Source: Archilochus colubris (Eukaryota > Chordata > Aves > Apodiformes > Trochilidae). From it: a stretch of DNA of 64,000 bases. The notes beneath the pieces were generated by a model. The model was given only the letters and a program-made list of their open reading frames with translations. It was not told the origin of the DNA and searched no databases. A program made the translations under genes and the position numbers. The DNA lies in the NCBI GenBank assembly GCA_023079485.1, contig CM041092.1:11421127-11485126 (forward strand), written 5' to 3'. Positions 1-15,500 of this stretch are shown piece after piece. The stretch's first letter is position 1. Each line of letters begins with the position of its first letter.

Positions 1-410
1 TAAAGATTTTAAGAGCCTGTAGAAACAGAATTTCACCTTGAGAAGCACCAAGACATTAAAAATTAGGTTGTTTGTAATCAATAAAGATGGATGTGTCGCT
101 AAAAAAATAAATAAAACTAGACACAAATAATCCATGCAAATTAAACTGTATTCACCTTTCTTGTCAGAACTACTTTCATGGCCATTACATCACAGACATT
201 TTAAAACCAAGCTTAAGATTCATTCTCAAAAATGTTGTGCAAGCCATCTGCATTTTACAATTTTAAAATGTTTATTCCCGGTGACATTTATTATCACTGT
301 ACATCTACCTAGCAATTTTCATGTATTTTATTTGAGTAGAATCTGATGTCTCTTATGATGAAAATGTCAATGTTCTAATGATTAAATTGATTTTTTCTCC
401 CCTTTTCCAG
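1..410 (+). other. SEMA5B: Partial SEMA5B intron at left edge
   Basis: Intron sequence upstream of the first exon in the window, ending in a pyrimidine-rich tract and AG at 409-410. It is AT-rich. No exon, repeat or RNA gene is recognised; short reading frames here have no recognisable product. Confidence 0.85.
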
Positions 411-546
411 AAACAGCATAGCTGCCTCAGCAGTGTGTGCCTTCAATCTGAGTGCCATTACTCAGGCATTTAATGGTCCTTTCCGTTACCAAGAAAACCC
501 AAGATCAGCCTGGCTGCCAACATTAAACCCCATTCCTAATTTCCAG
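411..546 (+). CDS. SEMA5B: SEMA5B exon: sema domain blade
   Basis: Begins with the last base of a codon carried from an upstream exon, then 45 complete codons (w1-45), and ends in phase 0 before GTACTG. The protein starts NSIAASAVCAFNLSAI and continues with AFNGPFRYQENPRSAW. The C-x-F-x-L-S-x-I / AF-x-GPF pattern is a hallmark of the late blades of the sema propeller. The exon ends at NPIPNFQ, so the next exon supplies the Cys-Gly that follows in semaphorins. No residue looks degraded. The sema domain is the receptor-binding unit of semaphorins; for class 5 the receptors are plexins, a family-level statement. Confidence 0.97.
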
Positions 547-3500
547 GTACTGCTGGTACTTTTCAGTTTCCTCCACTTCCTTTTACATTCTGTCACTCTG
601 ATGGGATGATTTGTGTGGGTATCATTTTTCCAGATAGACCCATGGTGCAGTTAAATTGTCCACATTTATGTGGTTTTGTCTGTGGCACTCCTTGCACATG
701 TTATTGAGACCAAGGGATTCATGGCAAAAGTTGAATGGTTTTACTGATAATGAGTGTTCAGATTTTTTATAATAATAAATAATTTAAATCTCTGTTATGC
801 TCATCACTGATAAGTGAACTCCAAGAATGTGATCCTCAGAAGGGGACATATCCCCACTGTAAGGGGAGATGAAAGCTGAAGTTGGACAAAGTCAAACCAG
901 AAAGGATACAATCCATATTTTTAAACAAGAGCAGTAAATAACCATTGGGACTGTGTAAGGATGAATATTCCTTCACTTGATAGGGTCCCTAAGGCTATTA
1001 GTGTTTCAGTGTAAGATGGATATCCTTCTGAGTTATGGACACATAAAGCAGCAATGGGTAGAAGAGGACACATGAGAATGGTCTTTAAAAATCTTTTTTT
1101 TTAATGAAAGAGAAATTTTCCAGGATTATAAATTAAGGCCAATTATAAAATTAAAGAATAACTTCAGTTGCTTTATGCCTGGATTAAGTCAGGGCAGTGC
1201 AGTGTATGTGTGTGACATCCCCAGCAAACCTGAGTCTTCTGAAGCATGAGCCCATTTTTCAGCTCAGTCCCTTCCCACCTGGGGAATTCTAGGGAGGATG
1301 GACTTGTGGACTTGTCTTCCTGTCTTTGCTTCTCTGGGGTGAATCCTTTCAGCCCAATTGTGTCAATCTGTCTCTCCTTCGTTAGTGCAAAGGCACTTGA
1401 GGCTGTGTGAAAATGCCATCTGCCTTCAAGCTGATGATGTCAGGGACCTTCCAAAAAGGGCTCTGCAGTTGCCTGAAATCACAGCAAGAGCAGATGGGAG
1501 GCAGGTCCATGCTGGAGGCAGAGATGTGCTTGGGTTCCTGCTTAGGAGCCTGATTTCTCCCCCTGAATTCCCTCATGGTACCTCAATGAGGGCTTCTGCC
1601 TGTACCCTGCACAAGGTGGGAGAGGACTGGACTCTCCATCACTTCCTCAGCACTCAAAACCAACATTGAAGCTTTGCTGAAGGCCCAGCCACACAAACAC
1701 AGACTGGCATTTCTCTCTCTTTCTTTTTTTTTTTTTTTTTTTTTTTAAGTTTAAAGGGAATATTAAGCGTAGCTGAGAATCAAGGATTTTTTTGTCCCTT
1801 GCTGGGCTAGCCCAGGAGGACAGGAGGAATAGAAAAAGACTTTAGAAAGCATTTCCATGTAGTGAAAAGTATAAAATAAAATGTGAAGTACAAAGGTTGC
1901 AGCAGCAAGATGAAAGAAAAGGGTCATAGGAAACGTAAGGAAAGGAAAAAAGGAAAAGGAGGTATGCAGCAGACAAAAAGAAGATTGCAAGAAGAGATTA
2001 AGATGTTTTTCAAGTAGAGTAGGAACAAGAGGTCACTGAAGAGGCCTTTAGGAGATGACAAGGGTAATTTAGTGACAGAAGAGGCAGATATTGCAAAAAA
2101 ATTGAATTAATTTTTTGCCTCAGTGTTCACAATGGAAGATGAGGGACGTATGCCAGAAGTTTTTTTTTCTTGCAGAGAGGAAGGAGAAATATTGAAGGAT
2201 ATAGAGGATCAGGGCTGTGCAGATAATCAGGAAATTAGAACAGAACAAAATAAAACCAAACCAGAGGGATGCTGTGTCAGCACAGAGGCTGCCAGTAGGC
2301 CAAAAGGATTATCTATGACTTGATGAGAACAGAAAACAAAGCCTACAATGACATTCTGCTACTGAGACTCCTCCTTCAGTGATGGTCTAGAAAAGAAAGT
2401 GAGCAGGTGGAAAAGCATCAAAAGCAAGGCAGTAGTTAAATCAGAAGAAGCACAGGAGACAGCAGAAGAGAAATATCTAAAAAACCCACACATTAAAACC
2501 CACCTGAAGACACATAAAAAACCCACTGATGCTTCCTTAATCTGGCTACTGGGGAAGAAGTTTAAGATGATATGAAAGTGTCCATGTTCATAAGTGGTGG
2601 AAATTAGTATCACCGAGTTCACACAAGCTCTAAAATATTGTAGGGCTTAGTAGACCAACTGTCAAGAACCATTTTTATCGTGTAAAATTGAGCTAAATTC
2701 CTGTCAATTCAGTTTAGCACGTTGTAAGACAAGCTCTGCATGGTGCACCTCACAAAGGCAGCCACAATGTAAAGTGTTGCTTTGATCCATATTGAAAGTA
2801 TGCACATGGAAAATTTCTACACTGTAGCTGGAGTTCCTGATTTGCAGGATACTAATTTCTTTTCCAAGAAGAGAAATGAAGCCCAAACATGAAGAAGATG
2901 AAATTTCGTTTTTATTCATGAAATAATTCAGATGTGACCATTTGTCCATGAATGAATATGTGAGTTGGAAAGATTTCTAGTTGCACCACTGAATCCCATG
3001 GTCTTGGGTGGGATAAATAACTACTCATCCAGCTGTCATTTGGAGTAAAAAAGCTTCTGCCCACAGTGGATGGCATCTTGGGAAAGGGTGATGATCCAGC
3101 CCTCGATACCAACACTTCATGGAGAATATAATCTTGCATTGGCTTTTGAAAATGCTAAATTCTAGAGACTTGTGAGAAAAAGAAACTCAGGCCTTAAAAT
3201 GCACTATCCACATGGTAGGACTTATGCTGGTGTTTAAAAAACAAAGGATGAGCTTTGTTCTTTCCCTCTGGTTGTGGACAAGGGCATTGAGTCCTGTTTC
3301 AGTGCCACCCCTTTGTGCTGGAGGATGGATGCACAAGGGCTGATCTGCCATTCACTGTGAGCTGTGTTTGTGGACCAGGGAGCTAGTAGCTAACAGTGCC
3401 TTGATCAGATGAAGCTGGAGGGGTCTGTTCAGAAGGGAAGCACATCAGAGAACAGCAGTCTGTTGAGCTGGGTTCTTCTACGCAAAGCCAACCAGTTTTT

Positions 3501-6500
3501 GAGTTCTTTTAACCTCAAGATTTTGTCTATTGTATAGAGTGAGGTGCCAGGGGATTTGAAATGCTTCAAGGATTGCCACAAAAACTTACTCTCCACTGCT
3601 AGCTTTACATCTTTCTACATCTAGCTTTAATACTTTCTTTTCCTTCTTGGTTTGTTAATGTCTTTTGCCCATCTGGTGTGCTGGCTCCAGGGTATCACAA
3701 GAGAATGAAACACCACACCACTGGTCAGTGGGCCATCGGGGAGAAGCTTATAAAAAAGAGTTGAGGACCTTAGATCAGGCTCAGGGTGTGATCCCATGAC
3801 CCTCACAGCCCCACCTCTGCAGGAAAGCAACAGGACATGGATTTCTGGAAGATTTTCAGGGGTTGGTCTTGGGCTGCTGTAGTGGGGAGAAAATGCAGGT
3901 GATGAAGTTCAGTCTTGTCTGTTTAGTGTGGGACACTGGGTGATGACAGCCCCAACGAGAACCTGACTGAGAGGGTCCTGCAGGACGCGCAGCGCCTGTT
4001 CCTGATGAACGATGTTGTGCAGCCGGTGACCGTGGATCCCTATGTGACTCAGGACAGCATTCGATTTTCCAAACTGGTGGTTGATATTGTCCAGGGGAAG
4101 GATACTCTCTACCACGTGATGTATATTGGGACAGGTAAGAGTGTCAGGGCTTAGTAAAGTGCTCTCAGCTTGATTGTAGATCAAACAGCCCTAGTAGCCC
4201 TATCAAGACATCATCACAGTTGCCATTCAATATCAGTTGTCATTCAGTATCAGTTGTCATTTTGCCTCAAAAGTGAAGACTTGAGGCAGTGTCCTAGGTG
4301 AGCAGACCATAAATCCACGTCATGTTTAAAACCAGTAACATTTGCATCCCTTTCCTAAAGACATGTTTCAGCTAAGCAGGATAATACATAACAGTGGGGA
4401 AGAACAAAGGTCACTGAAATGCTCTGTGGTGTTTCACATGTAACTTGCCTCTCTGCACTGTGACATACTCATCTCTAAGCACTGGTAATGCTTACCCTTC
4501 AGGCTTGCCCAAGGTTTTAAATGTTTCTTCCTTTGCACTTCTGGGTGCCTGCTGGTGTGTGACTCCCAGTGCTTTTGGCAATGGCCATGCGCTGCAATGT
4601 AATGCAGGGAGGGGAGCTGAGGCAAGTGCTTTTTATGTGGTAGCATAGTGAGCCAGTGGTAGAATTAAGCATATGATTTAGTCTCTTGATTTCTACTGCC
4701 ATCTTCTAATTAGCAGGATACATTGCCTTTTCTGAAAAGCACGGATATCTTGGATAAATGAAAAATGCTGAAGAAGGACAAAGTGTTATAAATGGTTGTC
4801 TTAGCCCATATTCATACTAATGATAGAGGTTAAATTAAATAGTTTGATTAATCAGAGCATATGGCCAGCCTCATGGGTATAATGTTGTTATCCTCAATTG
4901 CAGAAGCTTTGACTTTAGAATAAGATAGATTGCTTCTGTAAATGTTATTTTAATCTTTTATCTGAATGCAGAGTCATTGCCCCATTCTCATGTTACCACC
5001 TTCCAGGATTGTGTCATAATTTATCCAACTTTTACTACCACTTATTGAAAAAATTATCATCTTGGATGTGTTCTAGAAACACTCCCACTGTGGGAGCCTC
5101 CATGGACAATGATTATGATGAGAAGATTGTCCTTAAACGGAAATACAACATGGTTCTTCCATTTTGATACCCTGATATTTTAAGGAATGAATCCCAGCTA
5201 CAAAGCCTGAGAGAAAGCTGGGATACTTTCTTCCTTGTATCATATGTATGGAAAGGTCTGCTGCCCTAACCTTACCTCCTTATTTGTGTTTGCTTTCTGG
5301 CCCTGATTAGTGGTGACTAAAGAGGGAGATCTGCTGGATCTGGAATATTTGAATCAGTTAAATGCTTCAGCAGAGACAGTCCTGCCCAGAGGCAGCCCTG
5401 ATCACAAACCTAATCTGGAGGCAAAGCAAGCCCAAACTTGGGTCTCAAACTTGTTCCACACTTAAGGTCCTCCTAAGTGAAAGAGAAGCTTTGCATGGCA
5501 GCCAACCCCACCACTCTAAATTGCTGAGCTTTGGCTTTGGAGTTACTGGGATAGAAAGATTAAGCATCAGGAACAATGAGGGCTGATTTGGTCTTTTAAT
5601 CAAAAGCAGTGTGGTCGTCCACTTTTCCCCAATATAAATCTCCCATGGTTTAGCAGATCTTTAAATTGTTCAGGCAAGGGCACTATGGACACCAATGTAT
5701 GTTTCTGTGTATGCACTGCTCATGCCATAACATCCCCTTGTTAAGCTGGCAGGATGGCTTCTTCCAGGAAGAGGATCAATTAGATATGTGACCCGTGAAG
5801 TCCTCTGGAGGCCTCTGAGATTTCCAGCAGGGCTGCTGCATCTGTTGCCATTTGTCATGGCATCTAATCACACCAATCTGCTCCATAAACCAAAAGAAAT
5901 ACAGATTCAAGGCACCAGAAATGATCCCTGCTATCTCAGGTCACCTTGCCCTGTAGCTCACTGGTAACAGAACCAGACTTTCCTCTGCTTTAGTGCTCCA
6001 ACTGGGAAATATTTCCAGGTAGTCTGTCTCCAGATGGTTCAGATCCTTCTGGGTTTCTATTAAAATACATTCACAGGCAGTTTCTGTAATGTCTGAGGAT
6101 TGTAACGATGTAGCTGGAGCTCTTTCTACCACAGTCAGCAGGTGACCCAGAATTAGATTTAAAGCAGCTGTGTAAAGTTATAATATTTCACTCTTTAGGC
6201 AGGTATGAAGTCAATACCTCCAAGATTTACTTGTGCTTTGTTTCTTGTTCTATTAGAGTATGGCACCATCTTGAAGGCCCTTTCTACCACTAACAGGAGC
6301 CTGAGGAGTTGTTATTTAGAGGAAATGCAGATCCTCCCTGACGGACAACAGGAAGCAATCAAGAGTCTCCAAATCCTGCACAGCGACAGGTCGCTCTTTG
6401 TGGGCTTAAATAATGGAGTGCTAAAAATTCCTCTGGAGAGATGCTCCATGTACAGAACAGAAGGGTAAGTAAATTTACAGCTCTGATATATTCCACTTCA

Positions 6501-9500
6501 GGTTAAAAAGAAGAGCACCAGGGAAACATATTCCAGTCTGGTTCAGTTTAGAAGGCTTTTTTATATCACCACAAGACAAAAGACACTGTTGAAGGTGCAT
6601 CTCCTGATGGATCCATTCATGACAGGAGCAATGAGAATGAGCAATATTTTTTTATAAATATTAATTAGTCCTTATCAGAAATAAATTGTATGTTTAACCA
6701 AGGAAGGGCTTGCAATATTTATTCTTTTACCTTGAGATTTCAATGTTGCTTTTATGAAGTCCCTGTGTTTTGCTGGTAGTTCTTATTGCCTGTGTGGCTG
6801 CAGGTTTCTGAATTTGGGTTGCAGCCAGCCTTTCCTGGCTTATCTGAATGATCACCTCTCAAATCTGATGAGGTAGAGCTGGGTTCTGTGGCAACTTGTT
6901 ATTGCTTTTGGAAACCAATAGCTCATGTCAACTACGTGTGACATCTCTTACACCTGGGTGGATTCTGTGCCTTGATTGTACCTTTTAAATGGAGTAGGAA
7001 AAAAAAGACTTTTTCTAATTTTCGACCCTGACTCCAGAGTAGTTTTCCACCCAGAACTGTGTGTAGGAGGGTTTTGCATCCAAATCCCTCCATTTAAGCA
7101 GGTGAAAGGGTGTGATACCAACTGATTGAGACATTATACTCAAATAATCTCCCTGAGTGAGTAGTGTGGTCTGCTGTGGGTAATTGCTTGTTTACATCTC
7201 TTGAAAATACTCTCACTTCTCCTCTCTTGCTTTTGCCTTGCTTTCCTTGATGAGACTTTTGTCTGAAATTGTTGTCCTCTGTGCTGGTAAAGAGGAAAGG
7301 TTTTTTCAGCAACATCTGAATGGATTCCCTCTTTCATGGTCTACTGCAAGAAGCCCCTGTTCTCCAGCCAAAAAAAAGGGATACAGAAAATGTTACCACA
7401 GTTTTATTTTCAACAAGTAGAGTTTATCTATCAGTTTGCACTAAATTATATCTGTCTAAATATAAAATGCCAGCTCTTTTTATTTTCACTGAACCTTATA
7501 ATTATCCCTTTCAGAAAATACAACTTGGTCATTACTGCAAGTTTGACACAGAAGTGTTTAATGTGTGAAGGCTTAGTTGCTTATACAGACAGGCTGACAC
7601 AAAAGTCTTTAGTAAGAGAATCACAGCTGGAAAATGCCATCCTGTCCTTAAAAGCAGAGATTTAAAAAGGTAGGGCATACAAAACAACAGCTGTCCTCTT
7701 CAGGCTGTCCTGGTGAGTTTCAGTTTGGGAATATTTATGTGTGTATACATATATATGATCCAGTTTCAAGAGAAATTAGTTCTTCCTTTTCTTTCTTTTC
7801 CTAATCTGAACCAGAAAGTTCAGCTTTCTGGTAATTTATAGATCGTGTCCCAGTTTCAGCCTGCATAAGTACTTTGTATGACACTTTCATTAAAACTCAG
7901 ATGATGGAGGTTTGCTCAGCTGCTTAAAAAAAGTGACAAGTAGGGAAAAAACAGCAGTGGCTGGAAGACAGACAAGTTGGGGTACCTCACAGGAGCACCA
8001 TCCATTTAGGACCTGAGGGTTGCAGAGTAGTCCCCTGCTAGTATAAGCTTTTCCCTGAAAAACAAAAACCTGGCTCCAAAGAGGTTCCCTTGCCTGCTGG
8101 TGGCTACAAGCAGCTTCAGTTTTATCCATTGTATGGCACTGAGTCCTAGCTGGAATTACTGGGGTACTTGTGTACTAACGTTGTTTTTTTTTCTAAACCA
8201 AACTTTCTGGAGGAATTTTTTAGTGAAATAAGGAAGCATCCCGACTCTCTGGAGGTTGAAGAGACTCAAAGTCTGTCTCCACTGACTAGTTTCATGATAC
8301 TTTTAGGCAGTTTAAAACCAGCCACTGAGCAATACCAAAGTACACAAGATAGGGTCTCCTGAGAACATGCTGGGTGCATACATTTGGTGATGTAGAAGGT
8401 CAGAATTTGCTGAATTTAAGTGCTGGCCAGCTAGTGTACTTGTGTGCATTGCAATGGATCCCTTGCCCCTTGACTGAGTCTTGTGGAGGGGCTACACATT
8501 TGAAAAATGAAGAAAAAAAGGAGAAACTTAGGAAAGCTAAGGAAGATTAATATTTATTTGTTTGTTTTTTTGTTTAAAAGGATGCTTGTGATATCATTAT
8601 TACTTTTTATGCTAAGTTTTGTTTTTTTTTTTGGTAGGAAATTATTCAACTGCAAATTTTTCAGCTGCTAATGTTGGAGCCCCTTTTCCCCTTAGCACCC
8701 TGGCTGGGCTGGTGATAAGTCAATTTGGCCTTCTTTGTATTTGTTTCAATACTGAACTGTATTGAGAAGGATGTTTTAATTTCCTCCAATGCATTCCACC
8801 TGGCACTTCTCCTGAGCTGTGATTTATTGCTTACTGTTGTGTCTGTGTTTAATACATGCCAATATACAGCCACCACAGGAAGAAGGGCTCCCGCCCCTAC
8901 AACACCCCCTGCTTACTTTTTTGTCATGCTGTGACTTCTTGACTGGCCTCCCTGAGAAGCTCTGGTTTCAGCAGTTTTATAATGTAATAGTTTTGGTGGG
9001 GGTTCAGAAAGCTTGGAGGTGATGGAGAATTTGTGCCTCCCAGGCAGGAATACCACAACCTTGTTTGTTTTCTTTGGCTCTGCCTTTATGTTATCAGGAA
9101 ACTCTGCAGCCCTTTACACCCTGGGGGCTGATGTGGGTTTGTGATTGCGACATAGAGCTCTTACCTTCCCCTTGCCTTCTGCCTTCTCCTTGGAACAGGC
9201 AGTCATGTATCGAGAGAAAATTGATCCTAGCATTGATCCCCTCCAGCCATCCTTGCTGCTGTGCTGTTTTAGAAGCCTGGGGCTTGATGCTGAGGCTCAG
9301 AAATGGGGCAGAGGAAAACGCAGCAGTGAAGGGAAGAAGTAGGAAAGGGAGAGAGATTTCTGCCATCTCCTTTGCTGTTTGTTCATTGACATGGCACCAA
9401 TTTAAACTCTTAAATGGTGACCAGTAACTCATCCCCCTGTTTGGACATAGTTTGTTGACCCACTATATTTTTAGGTGTCTGAGCAGGGTTTTGTGTGTGC

Positions 9501-12500
9501 CCACTGACCTGTCTCAATCTGCCTTTTCAGAACAGCCACTCTTAGCAACAGGACAACAGGAAGGCATCTGTAATGTCAGCTGCCCAAATTTACAGGCTGG
9601 ACTTGGCTGCGGGGACCTTGCCTTCTGCGTGTGTTTTCCTGTTGTGCTTCATTGCTACCATTCCCCAGTCTCACTGGAGACTTCTAGGAAATGTTCAACG
9701 TGAGCAAAACCTACAAGCCCTTTGAACATGCAGCATGTTCTGAAGACTGCTTTGCTGGGTGGTAGCTTGGCTGTGCTTGCTGCTGGGTAGTGCATGGCTT
9801 TGAAATCTTTCTAATCTTCCTGCAGTTTTCAGATGACCTTGGATTTTTTCTTCAAGTTGCCTCCAAGGTATGGGAAGAGATATTTGGAGAGCCAGTATTT
9901 CAGCTTTATCACTGGCACTACCACATCTCTGGAATATGTCTGAACCAAATCCTGGATCTGAATTTTAGAGGGGTGAGAGCTTTAGATCTGGACCATTATT
10001 TTCAGGTGGGGCTTATTTGCAGGGTGGCTTCGTAAGTTTTTCAAAGGGCAAGGTAAGATTATTAGTTTTGGGAATTTCAGTCAAACAGGAAAATTAATCT
10101 GGTTTCAGGGAACACTTTGTGATGTCTTTCTTCTGTGCCTATGCAGAACCAGGCCTATGGGCTTCTGAGCAGTGAGACACTCTGAGGCAGGCCTCAAAGT
10201 GATTTTGTAGCTATTTTTTATTATATGTTGAGATGGGGGAAAGAAAATATGTTTAGGAATGAGACCAGACAGTCTCTTGAATACCCATCTTATCTGCTCT
10301 CTCTGTCCTGAGCTGTTTATTTTAATGGATTTTATGTTGCTATTCAGTCTTTCATCTTCCTCTCTCCAGTTTTCTGCATAAAATTTGCAGTTAACATGAT
10401 TCAAGTTGCAATTTTGGGATGAAATTTTGATTCTGAGCATAGTTTGGCTTGCCTGTCCTCTCCCTATGTGCTGAATCCACATGTGGGCAACCCATCAGGT
10501 TGTGTGAGTCAACCACATATCAGTGGAGATACTCCTCCTGCCCAGGCTGTGGAAAGAGCCAGATCCTCTTGTGTGCAACTATGACACACTCTCATTTGGA
10601 CTGCCCTTTTTTTTTTTTTACCAGGATTCAGGGAATTTGCTGTTGACTGATGCTGAGTTTTTGCCATGCTACTTGGCCTAAATTCTGCCCTACATCCCCT
10701 CAGGCCACGGTGCTTGTTGCAAAGGTAGCAGAAATGACTCAGCTGACATGTAATGGTATTTGCTGACTTGAGACCTCAGTAAGAAACACAATTCACCTCT
10801 AAATAACCCTGGATCAGTGATCAGTCAACTAAGTGCCTATAGGTGAGGAACTCCTGAAATGGCTTCAGGGAGTTTTTGGAAGAAAAGGGTCAGCAGTCAC
10901 AGTTAAGAGACAGACAGTGTTCTGCACTCTTTCTCCAAAATGCAAAACTGGAGCTCCCTGTTCCACTGTACTTTATATACTGGTTAAGATATTGCATGGA
11001 AAATTGCTTTGGTAGTTATTGTTATTTTCTTCTTTTTGTTTACTCCTCATACGGTGCAAAATCCCCTGTAACAAAAGAGTGACGAATTTGAGTTTGGGAT
11101 TGCAGAAACAGTTTTACAGTATTCACAGATTTCAGGAGTGAAACTGTTGGGGAAATAAATGGGAAGGATAATACAGTCTGGGAAGTGATCTAAAAATTTC
11201 CCAATTTTGGGGAAAGAGTGAGTTGACTATGACCTTTCCACTCATATCAGTATGAGTGATATGGCCTCTCCAAACTTAAGGCAATTAGCTAATTATTGTA
11301 CCACCAATAATTCTGAAAAGCTTCAGAAGACTTCATAGGCAGAAAGGAGTGCTCAGCCCAATCTTGTCATCCAAAGAATCCAATAATCAGGATAAATCAC
11401 TAAACATCTGGTTTGGCATTCTGATTACATTTAAGTAAATAGCAAGACTCTCACTGACAGAGAATGAAGACATCACACAGAACCACAAGCACTAAAGCTC
11501 TTAGAAAGAATGAAGTTGAGTAGATGAAATGGATCTATGTTCTTTAAGTAGAAGTACCAAATAATACTATTTTCTTGATCTTGAAAACACATTTGCGTCT
11601 GCTGTAGCAACCAATTACTCCCATTTTCTTTAATATAGCTGCCCATATATGTAATGTTAAGCAAATCTATACTATTTGCACGATAAGGACCTTTAAGATT
11701 CAAGGGAATGGTACAGATCTAAGAAACGTGGATTTCAGGTTAGCAGGTAAAGAGCTGCATTTGAACAGTCTGGGAAATGGCCATGGCTGTGTGTGTCTGA
11801 AATTGGAAAAAACAGAAGGTGAGGGTAAGCAGCAGTGTAGCAAGCAGGGGCACGTTTCCAGTAAGTTGCCAGAGAGATTGGTTTTCAGTTTCATCTTGTT
11901 TGACATTATCTTTAATGGCATGGAAGAAAGAAAATAGCATACTTTGTAGATGGCATTTAAGTATGAGAGAATCACAAATAACAGTGAGTAGACAAATGCA
12001 ATGTGGGGCCAACAGGGAAACCAGCAAGAGGCTGAGTTTGAAGAATAAGTCTGTGCTGAAATTGCCAGTGTTTGCATCACTGAAAAAAAGGACAGAGGAT
12101 GAAAGAATGGAAATGAGCTCTGCTCCAGAGCAGATGAATTATTACAGATTTTCCCATTTTTATTAAATGTTTTAACCAAAGGCAAGCTTTACATTCATTT
12201 TAAGCTGTCTGTACACTTTTAGCCTCCAACTTTTAGTTCCCAGCTATATAAATGGCCCCCAGTGAATGGTACTGTGGCAAAAGGGGTATTTAGTAGTAGC
12301 TGTAGTCGAGGGTTATACAACTGCTGGAACAGATGAAGGTCACTTCAGAAAGAGCCAATCAAAATCAGCTCATTTCAGGGCTTACTGCATTTTCTCTCCT
12401 TACTCTCATGATTAGGTTGCCAATCTGTACTGGGGAGCTTTGGATTTGCTAGGAGGGAGAAAAAAGCAAGAGAGGTTGAACAAGATGAGGGCTTTTGTTT

Positions 12501-15500
12501 GCTCCTTATTTTTAAAGTGTAGTGCCAACATGACTCCCAAGATCAGGAATGGCTTAGAGTACAGATCCTTTTACCTCTAGCAGACTGGCTTTAAGCCAAC
12601 TCAGATCAATGATGTCTAAAAGTCATAACCATCTGATGCCTGCTAGGTGGGCTGTGTGAATTTGTGTTCAGCACAGTGGTGACTGGCAGGAAAGCAGGTA
12701 GTTTCCTTGGAATATGTAATATTAAGATGACATTGATGCTATTGTTATACAAACAAGATTATTAACTAAAGCTACCAGCAAGCCCCAGGGCAGATATCCA
12801 TTGCATCTGTCAATTCTTGCAATTTGCTACTATTATGTTGTAAGATCTGTATTCCAGGCAATGGTCATATTCAGTGACATGACTCCTGATGTGAAGAGTC
12901 TACAGCCTTACTGCTGCCATGGCTGGTTTGCTTCATGTCTCAGGCTTCCAGGCAGCATTTGCACTGTAAAACGCAAGTGTGTCCAGAGTTAATGCTGAAG
13001 GAATATATTGCTACAGATGCATCATTAACTTTTTATTAGATGTGCTGTTCCACCTCTTTGGGGAGGAGGAAGTATCCTGAGCAAGAGTATATTTGTTTCT
13101 CTTGGTTTAGGTTTTAAGTTTAACCACATATGAGGACGTAAAATATGTACAGGTTGTAGAAGAACATAATATTGCACTGTCTGTTGTCTCGTACATGTCA
13201 AAATATCAGAGTACTACAGATCCATGGGAACACTCCAGGCTGCAAAGGGGTAGGAGTGGATTTCAAGAATATCCATTTTCTTGAGTGATGTTGTCTCTTG
13301 TTAAAAAGTGGGATGAAAATTATTTGAAGGTGTTTTTTTAACTACATGGGAAAAAGCAATGAAGAATATATTGACAGGACCACTTTGCACTTTATGCAAT
13401 ATTAAAATATCCCTGTATTGGACAAGAGATGTGTTAGATCCTCAGGGTGTAGTAGGTGGTCTAACATTAATTTGCCTTTCCCAACACAAATTAATCTACA
13501 AAGGCTTTGTCGAATTGAATCTTCGTCTTGTTAAGCAGAAAATAATTAGCCAGAGCTTAACAAAATCCAAGTTTCACAAAGGAGCTGCTTGAATATGGAT
13601 TACTTTGTGCGGCCTGGGTGACAACTGTAGACTGTTCTCAGGTTGCTTTATCATCATCACTCACGGCTTTCTAAGTTTTTTACCTTTGCAGTTTTCTTTC
13701 CCTTCCTAAATCCCCATTTTGGTAAATTTTTTTTTCTTAAATCATCAGCATTTTTCAGAGGCTTTGTAAAGCACCTGTGTCCTTTGCAGTGGATTTGCTC
13801 TTGCCACACCGCCCTTTTTCCCATATCCACTTACACCACCACATTCACACATAAGTCTCAGATGTGCAACCGGATGAGCAGAAATGCAGGAGCAGAGCAC
13901 ATCTTAATCTGACAGCCACCTCCAGACACTGACTGACACAGGGGAGAGACAAGGAATAACATTTGAGTGCACTGATCTGCTCAAGCTGCCTTTCAAAAAG
14001 GATATCCAGTCCCCGCTGCCTCTTTCCACATGGCAGCCCTGTTTTCGTATGGCTGAAAAGCCTGCTGAGGCTCGAAAAGTGTTGTGCTTTGCAATCCAGA
14101 CAAACATGCCCCACATTCAGGAATTCCTGCTGGCTATTCCTTTCATTAGGACTTTAATAGTATCTGAGTTTTCTTGTGGATGACTGATCCCATCACTGGT
14201 AGTCAGAGGCCCTCTTGTACTTCTGTTTTTATTAGAGGTCAGTTTTGTTTGGCACGGTGACAGGAGTTTCTAATAGTGTTTGTGGAGGAACACTTACTCA
14301 TTTTTTTTAATAACCTGTTTTACTGATGTAAACATAAATCCAGATTTAATCAGACTTTTCCTTGGGATGGCATTAATCTTCATATTTGAATAAATGCAGT
14401 GTTGTTTTATTTCACAGCTTTAAAAATAAAAATAAACACGCATCCAATAAAGCCACTGTTGCTAAAAGATGATGGAATGGGATGTCAGGAAGTAAGGAAC
14501 AGCATAGTTTGTTGTGTAGATTGTGTGAGGCCATAATCTATAAACCACAATCGATAGAAGTGATATTGAAAATGGTACTGCAGGAGGTGGAAACTAGCAA
14601 GCCAAGGTCCCTGATGTGGAAAGGAAAATGAGGTGAAACTGCCTCTGAAAATCTTCTCTGTGCACTGTTTCTTTCAAATAATGTACACGTGGCCCATAAA
14701 TGGACTTCAGTTTTAGAGGTCGTTTTACACCGTGGCTTTAATTTATGCATTCAAAACAGATCATGTGTAGAGCAGCAATCACTGACAGTAAGCATGTGTG
14801 AGTGATAAATTACACACACAACACGTGTACTCTTTGGTTTCTCTGTCTCTGCTTTGAATATCAAATGAGAAAATACCAAACCTACCTGTCCAGGATAACC
14901 TCAGCTGTAGTGGTACAGCAGTGGTACCTGTGAGCTGTAGTGTGCTCTTCTCAAGTAGTGTCCTGCTCCACAGATAGTCCCATTAATTGCTTATCAAGAA
15001 TGTGGCTTCTCATCTTGAGGAATGGGCAGTAGCATCTGGCGCTGAATGTGCTGAATTCACCAACTGAGAAATGAAGCTGCTACTTGACCGTCGCCTGACT
15101 AAAGCTGCTCAGTTCCACTTGGCTTCTCTTCTCAGTGGGGATAGATAATGGATTTGTACAGATCACTAACTTAGCTCTGTAGTTTGAATTTTTAAAGATA
15201 TCAAAATCAGAGGGATTGTTTGAAGGTCTGGTGCTTTTTTTCCCTTTCTAATCTTATTTTCTTAAGCCACAAACATCCTTTTGATTCTTATTCTTCTCTT
15301 TTCGTGCCATCTGGCTTTAGGGAAGACAGAAGCCCACTCTTCCTTGCATGGGCTATTGAGGTTGTCAGTAACTATGAGTTGGTTGGCTGGAAACTAATAT
15401 GATTATTTGTTTAGCTCATCCCCTCCACAAGTTGATAGCAAGGAACAGTAAGCTAACCTTGTCAGGAAATACCTGTCTGCCAAACAGAGCCTTATGCTTG

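Noticed and set aside
11700..12185. 161-codon minus-strand open frame
   Set aside because: It is antisense to a probable CR1 relic; its Phe/Leu/Ser-rich product is what antisense of an old LINE gives.
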